A stretch of DNA of 64,000 nucleotides. Source: an uncultured Clostridia bacterium. Its GTDB lineage: Bacteria > Bacillota > Clostridia > TANB77 > CAG-508. Both the position numbers and the translations under genes were made by a program. Location of the stretch: the NCBI GenBank assembly GCA_948976265.1, contig CARFUA010000005.1:60151-124150 (forward strand). The letters are read 5' to 3'. Below are positions 9,690 to 19,614 of the stretch, in pieces. How positions within the stretch are numbered: position 1 is the stretch's first letter; each line of letters begins with the position of its first letter. The notes beneath the pieces were generated by a model that saw nothing but the letters and a program-made list of their open reading frames with translations, did not search any database and had not been told where the DNA came from.

Positions 9690-10998
9690 TGGTTACTTTC
9701 TCCTCTACTTTTTCTACAAATTCGATGTCTTCTTTTGTATATTGTTCTGGTTTTAAGCCGAAACGTGTTCGCATATAATCTAAAATTAAAATTAAAATCA
9801 CAAGTGAAGCTAAGCTAACTACTAAAATCGCATCTTTGATGTTGATTATGTTTAATACAAGACCTCCTAAAATAGCCATGATACTTGCTACAATTCCATT
9901 CACAAATTCGTAGGCAAAGGTAATTTTCCCTCGCATTTCAGGTGTGCTAAAATTCTTCAAATATTTATATTCTAAGATGTACCAAATAGAAACTGCGATT
10001 CTAGCAAAACAATACATTGTCAAAATAATTGGCAATAAAAGATTTCCTGAAAAGTTGGTTACTAAACTTCCTACCATTACAAAACTTACAATATACATGA
10101 GTGATATAAATGTCAAGACTCTGTTTTTAAATTTCTTTTCTAAGCTTGGAATTAAACTAACGGAAATTCCTCCTATGAAACTTAAAATTGCGAGTATCAT
10201 AGAATATTGTTCTTCTGGCACGCCAATCTCGGTTAGTAAATTGCCTTTGTAGGTATCAAATATACAGATAATTCCGTAAAAAATGGCTCCAAATACTATG
10301 TAAGATTTCATTCTTCTGGATTTTGAAATGAATTTCATAGACATTTTTAAGTCATCTTGATACCCTTTTAGAAATTCGCCTAAAGGCTTTCTTTCTTCTT
10401 TTTTGGGTGGATAAATTTCTTTAAAAAAGAAAGATAATATGGTTGATGCTAAAACAAATCCTAAACAAATGTACATTGGTAAATAATTGTTAATTACAAA
10501 TAAATAACCTGCTGTTAAAGAGGCAACGCCATCTAATAGATAATACCAGCTTCCACCTTTGGCGTCTAGTTTTGTATATAAGCCATCTCCGCCACGTGTG
10601 GCTACAGAATCATAAACTAAATTTGATTCGGAAATTGCTTTCATCATCCAACCTAAAGAAGAAATTAGATTGGCAAGGATGACGCTTGTGGCACCTGGCA
10701 TTACGATTAATATTACTATATTTAAAAGCACCAAAATATTTCCATAAATCATACCTTTTCGTTTCCCAATTCGATCGCAAATGGCAATGGCTGGAAGGTT
10801 CATTAGGACTTTAAATATGATATAAAGTCCATTTATTGTCAATATTTCTGCGGCAGTTAATCCTTTGGTTATGGTATAAAATAAAAATTCTATGGAATAG
10901 AAAAATAGTAAATCCCAAGAAAACATTTTGTAAATGGGATACAGTTTGGCATTGATTCTTCTGGCTTTGTTTAATTTTTTTCGTTCCTCTAATTCCAT
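9682..10998 (-). CDS. MFS transporter
   Basis: This 438-residue major facilitator protein has about 12 membrane helices and the cytoplasmic motif-A-like segment CDRIGKRKGM (about residues 73-82). It is intact, unlike its two paralogues in the operon. The start at 10998 is preferred because AAAGGAAC lies just upstream; an in-frame ATG at 11034 overlaps the ABC gene end but has no ribosome site. Its 3' end overlaps the next MFS gene by 8 nt. It probably exports a small hydrophobic compound; substrate unknown. Confidence 0.75.
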   Translation of the reverse strand: MELEERKKLNKARRINAKLYPIYKMFSWDLLFFYSIEFLFYTITKGLTAAEILTINGLYIIFKVLMNLPAIAICDRIGKRKGMIYGNILVLLNIVILIVMPGATSVILANLISSLGWMMKAISESNLVYDSVATRGGDGLYTKLDAKGGSWYYLLDGVASLTAGYLFVINNYLPMYICLGFVLASTILSFFFKEIYPPKKEERKPLGEFLKGYQDDLKMSMKFISKSRRMKSYIVFGAIFYGIICIFDTYKGNLLTEIGVPEEQYSMILAILSFIGGISVSLIPSLEKKFKNRVLTFISLMYIVSFVMVGSLVTNFSGNLLLPIILTMYCFARIAVSIWYILEYKYLKNFSTPEMRGKITFAYEFVNGIVASIMAILGGLVLNIINIKDAILVVSLASLVILILILDYMRTRFGLKPEQYTKEDIEFVEKVEEKVTNE

Positions 10999-11026
10999 TT
11001 TTGTTCCTTTCTTTTGGGGCGAATCA

Positions 11027-12715
11027 TTAGGCATTGACTAATTTATAATACTCGCCTTGTTTTTTCATTAAATCTTCGTGATTTCCTTCTTCGATTATTT
11101 TTCCATTTTGCATTAAAAGAATTTTGTCACAGTTTTTAATTGTGGATAATCGATGGGCAATGATAAAACTGATTTTGTTTTTGGTAATTTCATCAATGGC
11201 ATTTCTGACGAGCATTTCAGATTTATAGCTAAGAGAGGCGGTTGCTTCGTCTAGAATGATAATTTCTGGATTTTCAATCATCACTCGTGCAAAATTAATC
11301 ATTTGTTTTTCGCCATTGGAAAATCGGTCGGTTTCGTTATTGATTATGGTTTCATAGCCATTTTCAAATTGCATGATTTTGTCGTGTAGATTTAATTTTT
11401 TACAAACTTCTATGATTTCCTGTTTGGAAACGTCTTTGTTGGAATAGTTGATATTTTCTAAAATAGTGCCATCAAAAATGACGACTTTTTGCATGATATA
11501 ACCAATTTTTTCGCGTAAACTGTGAATGCTATATTTTTTATAATCTTGTCCATTGATTAAAATTTGTCCATCGTTTATATCATAAAATCGGCAAATAAGA
11601 TTGACCAAACTCGTTTTTCCACTTCCTGTTCTGCCAATTAAGGCAACTTTTTCGTTTTGGCTTACGTTTAGAGAAATGCCATTTAATACATTTTGATTTT
11701 CATAATACGCAAATTGGATTTTTTGAAATTCTATTTTTTCAACCTTTTGTAACGTTTCTCCTGTTTCCATATTTTCTTCTGGTTTCTCCAGAATTTCTAG
11801 AATTTTTTGATATGAAATTCGGCATACATTTCTGATTTGGAATCCTTCTAATACCCATTTGGCATAAGTTTTTGGAGATGAAATATACCTCGCCAAAATA
11901 ACTAACACACCATAAGAAACTACTCCCTTTATCGCTCCGATTCCGCTTAAAAGGATGGTTACCACCAAAACAAACGAAATAATGTAATCATAAAGACATG
12001 TATAGATTCGAATATTTTTTTCTAGTTGATGGACACTTTTTTCGTATTCTTTTAACAATTCTTTTAATTTTTTCATTCTTTGCGCTTGTACTTGTAAAGA
12101 TTTTATCGTTTCAAATCCGCTTACTTGTTCGTTGGAAAAATTTAAAATTTGGCTATTTATTTTTCTTTTTTGTTCCGTGAATTTTAGCGATTTATGATTA
12201 AAGCCAAATGCCACAAAAAAACCTATGGCATAGATTAACATGGTAACCATTATGATAAAACTGTTTAAATATAGTAAAACAGCTAAACTCCCAATGAGTC
12301 TCAAAAGTCCAGCAGCATAAGAACGGTCAATTCCCCAAGTATAATATCTGGCAACTTCTTTGGTGTCATTTAACATATTTTCTAAAATATCACCTGCTTT
12401 TAGTTGTTCGATTTCAAATTGTTTCATGTTTTGCAATTTCACAAATATTTTTTCTCGATAATCTGCTTCTACATTTTTTTCTAATTTTACTTCTGAAAAG
12501 TCTTCCCAAAATGTTACAATTGCCCTTAGAATATTTACCAATAAATACAGGATTCCTAATTTTATAATCAAATCGATGTCTTTACTTGGAATCGCAAATT
12601 CTACCATGATTACCATAAAGGAAATGAAAACAACAACCATAATGCTGGTGGCGATTCTTCCTAAGGTAGAATGAATCGCTATTTTTTTATAACCTTGAAA
12701 AATTTCTTTAAACAT
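11027..12715 (-). CDS. ABC exporter half-transporter
   Basis: This 562-residue type IV (B-family) exporter has six membrane helices in the first 300 residues and a C-terminal nucleotide-binding domain: Walker A GRTGSGKTS (about 369), Q-loop region GYIMQKVV, degenerate signature RFSNGEKQM in place of LSGGQ, Walker B IIILDEATAS and switch H (AHRLST). The start overlaps the stop of the other half-transporter as TGATG, so the two are likely made together as a heterodimer. Substrate unknown. Confidence 0.85.
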   Translation of the reverse strand: MFKEIFQGYKKIAIHSTLGRIATSIMVVVFISFMVIMVEFAIPSKDIDLIIKLGILYLLVNILRAIVTFWEDFSEVKLEKNVEADYREKIFVKLQNMKQFEIEQLKAGDILENMLNDTKEVARYYTWGIDRSYAAGLLRLIGSLAVLLYLNSFIIMVTMLIYAIGFFVAFGFNHKSLKFTEQKRKINSQILNFSNEQVSGFETIKSLQVQAQRMKKLKELLKEYEKSVHQLEKNIRIYTCLYDYIISFVLVVTILLSGIGAIKGVVSYGVLVILARYISSPKTYAKWVLEGFQIRNVCRISYQKILEILEKPEENMETGETLQKVEKIEFQKIQFAYYENQNVLNGISLNVSQNEKVALIGRTGSGKTSLVNLICRFYDINDGQILINGQDYKKYSIHSLREKIGYIMQKVVIFDGTILENINYSNKDVSKQEIIEVCKKLNLHDKIMQFENGYETIINNETDRFSNGEKQMINFARVMIENPEIIILDEATASLSYKSEMLVRNAIDEITKNKISFIIAHRLSTIKNCDKILLMQNGKIIEEGNHEDLMKKQGEYYKLVNA

Positions 12716-14488
12716 CACTCTTCCTCTTCTTCTAAAATATTGTTTTGTCTCATTTCAATGATTTGTCGATAATTTGAATTGTTTTCCATAAAATAATCGT
12801 GTGTATTCATTTGTAGCTTTTTGTCATGAATAAAAATGACTTTGTTACATGCTTTTACAACACTAATATCGTGGGATATGAGAATCATTCCTTTATACAT
12901 TGCAATGATATTTTGCAGAATATTGAGTTTGGTTCTTGTATCTAATTTGGATAATGAATCATCTAAAATGATAAATTGATTATCGGAAATAATATTTCGT
13001 GCAATCGCTAATCTTTGCTTTTGTCCACCAGATAAATTATCACCGCCATTTTCGAGTATCGTATCTAGTTTTTGTTCAAAATTTTGTACATCTTGATACA
13101 TATCGGCAACTTTTAAACTTTCTTCGATTTCGCAATCTAATACTTCTTGATTCGTAATATTTATATTATTTCGAATCGTATCATGAAACAAATAGGTATC
13201 TTGTAAAGCAATGCCGATGTAGTTTCTTATGGCTTGAGGATTTACGTTTTTTAAATTAGTTTCTCCAATAAAAATTTCGCCATCGTATTCATAAAATCCC
13301 ATAAGCGTTTTGGCAAGAACTGTTTTTCCGAACACCATTGTCGCCGATTACAGCAATGTTTTCGCCTGATTTTATTTGCAGATTAATCTTTTCAATAATG
13401 GTATTTTCATTTGCTTTTATGGTTACATTTTTGAAAATGATATCTCCATTTAATTGCTGTTTTTCTTGCTTTTCCGTTTCTTCTTTTGTTTGCATTAAAC
13501 GGGATAATTTCTGATAGGAAACTAAAAATTGATTGACATCTTTTAATTTATCAACTGTATCATAAATATAGTCAGAAATTTTAGTAGCAAGTGTCAATAG
13601 AATGGAAACGGTGGCTAAGGTCATTTGACCTCGTACTACTAAAATTCCGCCGAGCAATAAGACAAATGGTTCTTTAAAATTTCGAACGGAATGGGTGCCT
13701 ATGCCATAAACGACTCTATATTTGCCAAGTTTCAATTCCTTGTTTCGATAATCTTCATTTAATTTTTTAAAATGCGCTATTTCACTATTTTTTCGATTAA
13801 AGGCTTTTTGCATCTTCGAATTCATGACAGCTTGTCTTGTTTGTTCAATGATGTTTTTATTAGCTTCCATCGTATCTTCTACTAATGGTTTTGACACTTT
13901 ATAATACCAATAAGACAACAAAATAATCAGGATGCATATTACAAATATAAATATACCACATACCGTATTTAATTCGAAAATTTGTATAATGGAAAATCCT
14001 ACAATAAAAATGGTATCTAAAAATAAATTGATTTGTGTATTAAAAAAGTCCGCATAAATGATAGCGTCATTGTTGACTCTTTGAATGACGTCAGAATTAT
14101 TGATATTGCAAAATTCCATATATTCTAATTTTGATACATGATTCAAAATCGTGCATTTTACATTTCGATTGATTTTTAAATTAAATTTGATACTTTCTTT
14201 ATTTCTCCAATATTGAACGATAAACATAATTGAGTTTACCCCAATTAAAAGCACGGTTAAAATGATTAATTTGATAAATGGGCTATCCGCATAAAATAAA
14301 TTTCGAATCCACATCGGAATCACAGATTCATCTTTTAGAACAACTCCATCTAAGGCATATTGAATAAACATGGGTACATAAACATTTAGTTTTGAATGAA
14401 TGATGGTTAATAGTAAAATTAAAAAAATTCGTTCTTTGGTTCCTTTTAATGTTTCTTTTAAGAAACTGTATTTCTTTTTCCTTTGCAT
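12715..14488 (-). CDS. ABC exporter half-transporter, frameshift site inside Walker A
   Basis: First gene of the export operon, 590 residues when read with a +1 shift. The membrane domain (about 1-320) and the start of the nucleotide-binding domain are in the first frame. The second frame holds the Q-loop (ALQDTYLF), signature LSGGQKQR, Walker B FIILDDSLS and H-loop SHD. The join falls inside the Walker A: GDNGV then CGG (13330-13328, codon 387) then AAAA. Skipping C gives the perfect GDNGVGKT. Without it translation stops at 13289 and no ATPase domain is made. Promoter at 14517-14545. Confidence 0.8.
13328..13330 (-). other. CGG +1 frameshift site 3 (ABC Walker A)
   Basis: Context GTT CGG AAA A. 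The restored residue is the invariant glycine before GKT of the ABC P-loop. Confidence 0.85.
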
Positions 14489-14516
14489 ACTTATCCACTC
14501 TATCTCATTTTTTTAC

Positions 14517-14545
14517 ATTATATCCATAAATTCTCAAGAATGCAA
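14517..14545 (-). promoter_or_regulatory. Promoter of the six-gene export operon
   Basis: Minus strand: TTGCAT (14545-14540), 17-nt spacer, TATAAT (14522-14517), about 29 nt before the ATG at 14488. Confidence 0.7.
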
Positions 14546-14554
14546 CTATTAAAT

Positions 14555-14596
14555 ACAAAAAATAACACCAAATACAAACCATATTTGATGTTATTT
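14555..14596 (-). terminator. Intrinsic terminator after the 15236-14600 gene
   Basis: A 14-nt stem (14583-14596 with 14560-14573, one G-U pair) is followed by a T run on the minus strand, 3 nt after the stop codon. Confidence 0.75.
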
Positions 14597-14599
14597 CCT

Positions 14600-15236
14600 T
14601 TATTCTCTTTCTTTAATAAAATCGTCCTTCTTTTTTTCCGTAACTAGCTGAGGAGAAAGCTCCTGCATTGCTTTATTGATTCTTCCAGATAACGCATTTT
14701 CTGGTAAAAGTCCATTTAAAATTTCTAGATTTTGGTCAAATCCATATTTTTGATATAAATCTGGATGCACTCCTTTTAAAGTTCTTGCACTTTCCACAAG
14801 TTCTAAGAATTCATTTGGATTATTATATTCTACTTTCCCTTCTCTTACTTTTTGCTGATTTAAATATAATCCAATTCCTGCCATCTTTCTCAAAGCATGG
14901 TGAGAAGCTTCATCATTTACTAAAGCTCTCCCTGCCTGCGAAGCTTGATAGCTATCCTCACAAATTCGATAAACAAAATTATTTTCAGAAATGCCACATC
15001 TTGCAAAATCCTGAGAACGAATCTGCCACATTTCTTGTAATGTTTCTTTGTGAATATCAACTCCTTCAGACGCATATTTTGCACCTAACAAAAATACATT
15101 TGCCATTTCAAAAGCATTGGGGTCTTTTGCCCATTCTTCTTTTTCGCGATACTCTTTAATCCAATTTACAATTCCTTCTGCTCGTTCATTAAATTCTTCT
15201 GCATAAATATTTTCTCCGCAAATTTTTATATTCCAT
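14600..15236 (-). CDS. Unknown soluble helical protein with an early CGG frameshift site
   Basis: A frame starting at ATG 15106 would leave a 5'-truncated gene. The true start is more likely ATG 15236, which has AAGGAA about 10 nt upstream. It encodes MEYKNL and then meets CGG (15218-15216, codon 7). Skipping the C puts translation into the long frame (GENIYAEEFNER...), giving a 211-residue protein with no membrane segment and no family I recognise. The frame rule was learned from other genes and predicted this start. A terminator follows directly. Function unknown. Confidence 0.65.
15216..15218 (-). other. CGG +1 frameshift site 4 (unknown protein, codon 7)
   Basis: Context TTG CGG AGA A. 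Skipping C joins a well-placed start codon to a 205-codon frame that otherwise lacks a start. Confidence 0.7.
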
Positions 15237-15318
15237 AAATCATATTCCTTTCTTGTTTTAGGAATATTATTTGCAATTTTTTTAATGATTTACAAGCAAT
15301 TTTTGGTAATCTGAATTT

Positions 15319-16170
15319 TTAAATTAACATTAATTCTTTCAATTTTTTCTTTGTTTGAAGATAGCCTTGTTCATACAATTCATCCACTTTCTTCCAATCC
15401 AATAATCCAACATTGTCATGCTTAATTTCTAATAAATAATCCGTTCCATCCCATTCATATTCGGCTAACTCATGGCACAAAATGCCAAAGGATTTGTCTA
15501 ATACTTGCACTAGATTATCACAACATTTTTTTTGCTTTTTATCGACAAAAACAATGCTCAAAACTTTGTCAGCACCAATTCTTTTGGTTTCACGCCAAGG
15601 TAAATTTTCTGAAACACCTCCATCCACCAAAAGCGTATTTTTATATTGGCAAGGACAAAAAATTCCCGGATAACTACAACTTGCCTGAACCGCGGTTCCA
15701 ATATCCACATGGTTAATATATTTAATATTTTTTTCATTTTTAATTGGCAGTCCCGAATGAAAAACATACAATTCTTCTGTGTAAATATTGACCGTCGGAA
15801 TTAGTAATGTTCTTTGGATTTCGTGAATATTGGAAATTCCTTTGGCACCACAGAGTTTATGCGCAAAATCATAAATGGATTTTCCACTATTTAATCCTGT
15901 CAATTTTACTTTTCCTGTTTTGACAAAATTCTTAGTTACATTCCAAACATTATTCCAATCCCAATAGCCAATTTTTTTGGCATATTTTTTAAATGCAACA
16001 TAAATTTCATCTGTCGTATAACCACAAGCATACAATGTTGCAACAATGCTCCCCGAAGATGTTCCTGAAATATAATCAAAATGCAAACCAGCTTCTTTCA
16101 AAGCTTTTATCGCCCCAACATGTGCCGCGCCTTTGATTCCTCCGCCAGATAAACACAAACCTAATTTCAT
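15319..16170 (-). CDS. Patatin-like phospholipase
   Basis: This 283-residue patatin/RssA-type serine esterase hydrolyses acyl chains from lipids. The oxyanion motif SGGGIKGAAH (residues 8-17), nucleophile GTSSGS (about 38-43) and catalytic Asp in VDGG (about 179-182) are all present. No signal peptide, so it is probably cytoplasmic or membrane-associated. The start at 16170 is chosen for GGGTGAG upstream; an in-frame ATG at 16281 would add 37 AT-rich, unconvincing residues. Own promoter at 16334-16362. Confidence 0.88.
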   Translation of the reverse strand: MKLGLCLSGGGIKGAAHVGAIKALKEAGLHFDYISGTSSGSIVATLYACGYTTDEIYVAFKKYAKKIGYWDWNNVWNVTKNFVKTGKVKLTGLNSGKSIYDFAHKLCGAKGISNIHEIQRTLLIPTVNIYTEELYVFHSGLPIKNEKNIKYINHVDIGTAVQASCSYPGIFCPCQYKNTLLVDGGVSENLPWRETKRIGADKVLSIVFVDKKQKKCCDNLVQVLDKSFGILCHELAEYEWDGTDYLLEIKHDNVGLLDWKKVDELYEQGYLQTKKKLKELMLI

Positions 16171-16333
16171 AAAAAACTCACCCAGAATATAATATTCTAA
16201 GCAAGTTTTTTTGTTTATATTTAAATTAAAAAAATGATAATTTGTAGTTAACTGCCTTAGCATGATGATAACACATATCACTTACCGAGATTATGGCATG
16301 TTTTCTAAGGACTTACTGTTTAACTATGGTTCT

Positions 16334-16362
16334 ATTTTAGCATTTTATTTTACGTTTGTCAA
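16334..16362 (-). promoter_or_regulatory. Promoter of the patatin gene, with TTGACAAACGTAA
   Basis: Minus strand: TTGACA (16362-16357), 17-nt spacer beginning AACGTAA, TAAAAT (16339-16334). Two other promoters in the window share the 13-mer. Confidence 0.6.
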
Positions 16363-16382
16363 TACCTTTTTTCGACTCTTTT

Positions 16383-17072
16383 TTACATTTTTTTGGGAAA
16401 ACGAAATAACGGCAAAATATAGCCACTATTCGCCAGTTTTTCTAGTTCTTTTTGATACGCTCCTTGCGTTACAATATTTGAATACATAATGTTAGAAAAA
16501 ACATCTGCAATTTGAATGAGTTGACTTCGTGCCGAATCATAATACTGAACATGAACTCTATCAATCAAATCCAAATTTAGAACTATTTCTTGATTCAAGT
16601 AATCTTCCAAAGAAAAGCGCGAATCTGTCTTTACATTTCGTTCGTCAATATGCAAAAACATTTGTCGTCCAAAAATATATTTTCTTTGCAAACTACTCGT
16701 CAAATATAATTTTAGGAGATAATTAAACGTTCTTGCTTTATTGACAATAAATTTTGCTTGTAATTGCTTATTATCTAAAATAATATAACCAATTTTTAGC
16801 AACTGATTTTGGCAAAAAAATTGTAGAAATTCTAACTTCATTTGTTTATCAAAACAACATCCTTTCAGTTCTTGAAATTTACCATTCTTCTGAAACATCT
16901 TATTTTGCTTATCCAAGTTTATTAATTTTTGAAAATTTTTTCGTACAAAAAGTTTATAAACTCTTTTCAGTTTTTTAATGTCATTCGGCATCATAATACC
17001 AATAATAAAAAAGCGATTTAAGTCACTTGAAACAGAATGCACACTGCCTGATTCATCCATGTATAAATTCAT
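16383..17072 (-). CDS. DUF3800 protein
   Basis: This 229-residue protein of the DUF3800 family, predicted to have an RNase H-like fold, opens with the family signature YMDESGS (residues 4-10) and has HIDERN in the middle (about 141-146) and SQLIQIADVFSN near the end, supplying the conserved acidic residues. Members are often found in mobile or defence contexts, but nothing else mobile is visible here. It is monocistronic behind a strong promoter (17152-17180). Confidence 0.75.
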   Translation of the reverse strand: MNLYMDESGSVHSVSSDLNRFFIIGIMMPNDIKKLKRVYKLFVRKNFQKLINLDKQNKMFQKNGKFQELKGCCFDKQMKLEFLQFFCQNQLLKIGYIILDNKQLQAKFIVNKARTFNYLLKLYLTSSLQRKYIFGRQMFLHIDERNVKTDSRFSLEDYLNQEIVLNLDLIDRVHVQYYDSARSQLIQIADVFSNIMYSNIVTQGAYQKELEKLANSGYILPLFRFPKKM

Positions 17073-17151
17073 ATAATTTCGTCCTTTTATCTAATTTTAT
17101 TTTGTGAAATTCGGGGCAAGAATTTTGCCACGTTGAATAAAAATTTTGTTG

Positions 17152-17180
17152 ATTGTATCATGATTGGTTACGTTTGTCAA
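17152..17180 (-). promoter_or_regulatory. Promoter of the DUF3800 gene, with TTGACAAACGTAA
   Basis: Minus strand: TTGACA (17180-17175), 17-nt spacer beginning AACGTAA, TACAAT (17157-17152). Confidence 0.65.
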
Positions 17181-17191
17181 TAAATTATTCT

Positions 17192-17223
17192 AAAAAAGAT
17201 TTACCTTCACAGATAAATCTTTT
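17192..17223 (-). terminator. Intrinsic terminator after fhs
   Basis: Stem AGATTTA/TAAATCT (17220-17214 with 17203-17197) followed by a T run on the minus strand, just after the stop at 17230. Confidence 0.75.
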
Positions 17224-17229
17224 CCTTTC

Positions 17230-18889
17230 CTAAAATATTCCCACTATCTCCCCTTCATCATCCACATAAATCTCTTCTGCTGCTGGAACTTTTGGAAGTC
17301 CTGGCATCGTAAATATTTTTCCTGTTTTTACAACCACAAATTCCGCTCCTGTTTTTAAAATCACTTCACTCACATGAATTTTAAACGGTTCTTTACACTC
17401 TAAATTTTTCGCATCATCTGAGAAAGAATATTGTGTTTTTGCAATACAAACTGGATAATTTCGATACCCCAATTTTTCAATATTTTCAATTTCTCGCGCT
17501 GCTTCTTCTGTATATTCTACACCTTCGGCACCATAAATATTCGTCGCAATTTTCTCAATTTTTGTTTTAATAGCATCTTCTTCCTCATAGACAAAATGGA
17601 TGGTTTCTTTTTCCGCAATTTTCATCACTTTTTCCGCTAAATCAATAGCCCCTTCTGAACCTTTGCCCCACACTTCTGCAAGACTCAATTCCACGCCAGC
17701 TTCTCTCAATTTGTTCGACAAAAACTCGATTTCCTTATCCGTATCCGAAACAAATTTATTAATCGCAACTACTACGTTAATACCATATTGCTGTTTTATA
17801 TTTTCCACATGTTTCAGCAAATTCTCAATACCATTTTCCAATGCTTCCAAATTCTCTGATGTACATTCTTTAACATCCAATCCACCATGATATTTTAAAG
17901 CTTTCAAAGTCGCAACACAAACGCTTGCTGAAGGTTTCAAACCAGATTTTCTGCATTTAATATCCACAAATTTTTCAGCCCCTAAATCTGCACCAAATCC
18001 AGCTTCTGTTACCACATAATCACCGATTTTTAAAGCCATTTTGGTGGCAATCACACTATTGCATCCATGTGCAATATTGGCAAAAGGTCCACCATGAATA
18101 AAAGCTAAATTATGCTCCAATGTTTGTACAATATTAGGATTCATCGCATCTTTCATTAAAGCTGTTACAGCTCCTTGTGCTTTTAAATCACTAACTTTGA
18201 TTGGTTCATCATCTTCATTAAATCCAATCGTGATATTTCCAACTCTTCGTTCGAAGTCTTTCAAATCATTTGATAAACATAAAATAGCCATAATTTCAGA
18301 AGCAACCGTAATATCAAATCCGTCTTCTCTTGGAACAACTTTCTTTTCGCCAGAAAGTCCCACTTTGATTTCACGCAAAGACCTGTCATTCAAATCCATG
18401 CATCTTTTCCAAATAATTTTCTTAAAACGTAATTTATTTCCAAAATATAAATGATTATCAATCATAGCTGAAATTAAATTATTTGCTGAAGTGATGCTAT
18501 GAATATCTCCTGTAAAATGCAAATTAATCTCATCCATTGGAGCAACTTGCGCATATCCTCCTCCTGTTGCACCACCTTTCATACCAAAAACTGGTCCCAA
18601 AGATGGTTCTCTTAATGCCAATACTGATTTTTTCCCCAATCGATTTAATCCATCCGATAAACCAATTGAAATAGTCGTTTTTCCTTCTCCGAAGTGGTGT
18701 TGGGTTAATGGAAGTAACTAAAATCAGTTTTCCATTTTCTTTGTTGGCTAATTTTTTCATCAGTTTATTATCCACTTTGGCTTTATATTTTCCATATGGA
18801 ATTAAGTCTTCCTCTGCAATTCCAAACTTTTCTGCTACATTGGCTATTTTCTCTAATGGTACACTTTTGGCAATTTCAATATCATTCAT
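17230..18889 (-). CDS. fhs: Formate-tetrahydrofolate ligase, CGG frameshift site in its P-loop
   Basis: Makes 10-formyl-THF from formate, THF and ATP, supplying one-carbon units; it fits with the formate-producing pflB in this window. Read with one +1 shift it has 552 residues (family about 555). The first frame covers residues 1-66 and ends in VTSINPTPL. At CGG 18691-18689 (codon 67) skipping C gives GEGKTT, the family's conserved ATP-binding loop, and continues to LGKKSVLALREPSLGPVFG and the intact remainder. The zero-frame would stop at 18530. Last gene of the asp23-nusB-xse operon, 21 nt after the PAP2-like gene. Confidence 0.9.
18689..18691 (-). other. CGG +1 frameshift site 5 (fhs)
   Basis: Context CTT CGG AGA A. 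Skipping C gives PTPL-G-EGKTT; the restored residue is a conserved glycine of the ATP loop. Confidence 0.85.
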
Positions 18890-18910
18890 ATTTTTCTATC
18901 CTTTCTTTTT

Positions 18911-19351
18911 TTAAATTAAGGCTCCTACAACAATTCCTAATATTGCACCAACAAATACCTGAATTGGTGTATGTCCTAGCATTTCTACTAATTTTTCTTG
19001 AACTTGTACAGTTGTCATTCCTGGTGTTTCTAATATTTTATTTAATATTCCAGCTTGTTTTCCTGCGGCACGTCTGACACCTGCTGCATCATACATAACC
19101 ACAAATGCCACAACCATCGCTATCGCAAAAATTCCGCTTTCAAAGCCATATTCTCTTCCCACGCAAGTAGCCAATGAACACACAATCGCTGAATGAGAAC
19201 TTGGCATACCTCCAGCTCCTACAATTCTTTTTACATTTAATCTTTTATTCATAATTAATTCTGTTACTACTTTAAAAGTTTGAATCAATATCCATAATAT
19301 AAATGGAATGTAAATACACTTGTTATGAACTATTTCATTTATAACTTGCAT
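18911..19351 (-). CDS. Divergent PAP2 family (DUF212) membrane protein
   Basis: This 146-residue integral membrane protein belongs to the YuiD/DUF212 divergent PAP2 family. The family signature GAGGMPSSHSA (about residues 46-56) carries the SxxH residues of the acid phosphatase active site, and a second motif YDAAGVRRAAGKQA follows (about 87-100). It probably dephosphorylates a lipid-linked phosphate. It sits 6 nt after xseB in the asp23-to-fhs operon. Confidence 0.8.
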   Translation of the reverse strand: MQVINEIVHNKCIYIPFILWILIQTFKVVTELIMNKRLNVKRIVGAGGMPSSHSAIVCSLATCVGREYGFESGIFAIAMVVAFVVMYDAAGVRRAAGKQAGILNKILETPGMTTVQVQEKLVEMLGHTPIQVFVGAILGIVVGALI

Positions 19352-19357
19352 AACTTG

Positions 19358-19600
19358 TTACTCTTCATCTTCGTCTTCTTGGATGAAGCTTTCCTCCTTA
19401 ATCTCATCATTTTCTTGTACCAATATCATAATCTTCTTTTCTGCTTCTTCAATTTGTTGATTGCACTTTTTCGAAATCTGAATTCCCTCTTCAAACAGTT
19501 TCATTGATTCTTCCAATGAAGTATTTTCTTCCTTTTCTAGTTGTGCCGTAATTTCTTCTAACTTTGTTAACAACACTTCAAATGATTCTTGTTTTTTCAT
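19358..19600 (-). CDS. xseB: Exodeoxyribonuclease VII small subunit
   Basis: 80 residues, the usual length. Helical coiled-coil protein with the family pattern SFEVLLTKLEEITAQLE near the N-terminus and LEESMKLFEEGIQISKKC following. It pairs with XseA to form the single-strand exonuclease used in repair. One unknown gene lies between xseA and xseB, which are normally adjacent. The C-terminus is a short acidic tail. Confidence 0.85.
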   Translation of the reverse strand: MKKQESFEVLLTKLEEITAQLEKEENTSLEESMKLFEEGIQISKKCNQQIEEAEKKIMILVQENDEIKEESFIQEDEDEE

Positions 19601-19614
19601 TTTCTCACCTCTAC

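Noticed and set aside
16262..16489. Plus-strand 75-codon frame between patatin and DUF3800
   Set aside because: Overlaps the promoter and the DUF3800 3' end; no ribosome site.
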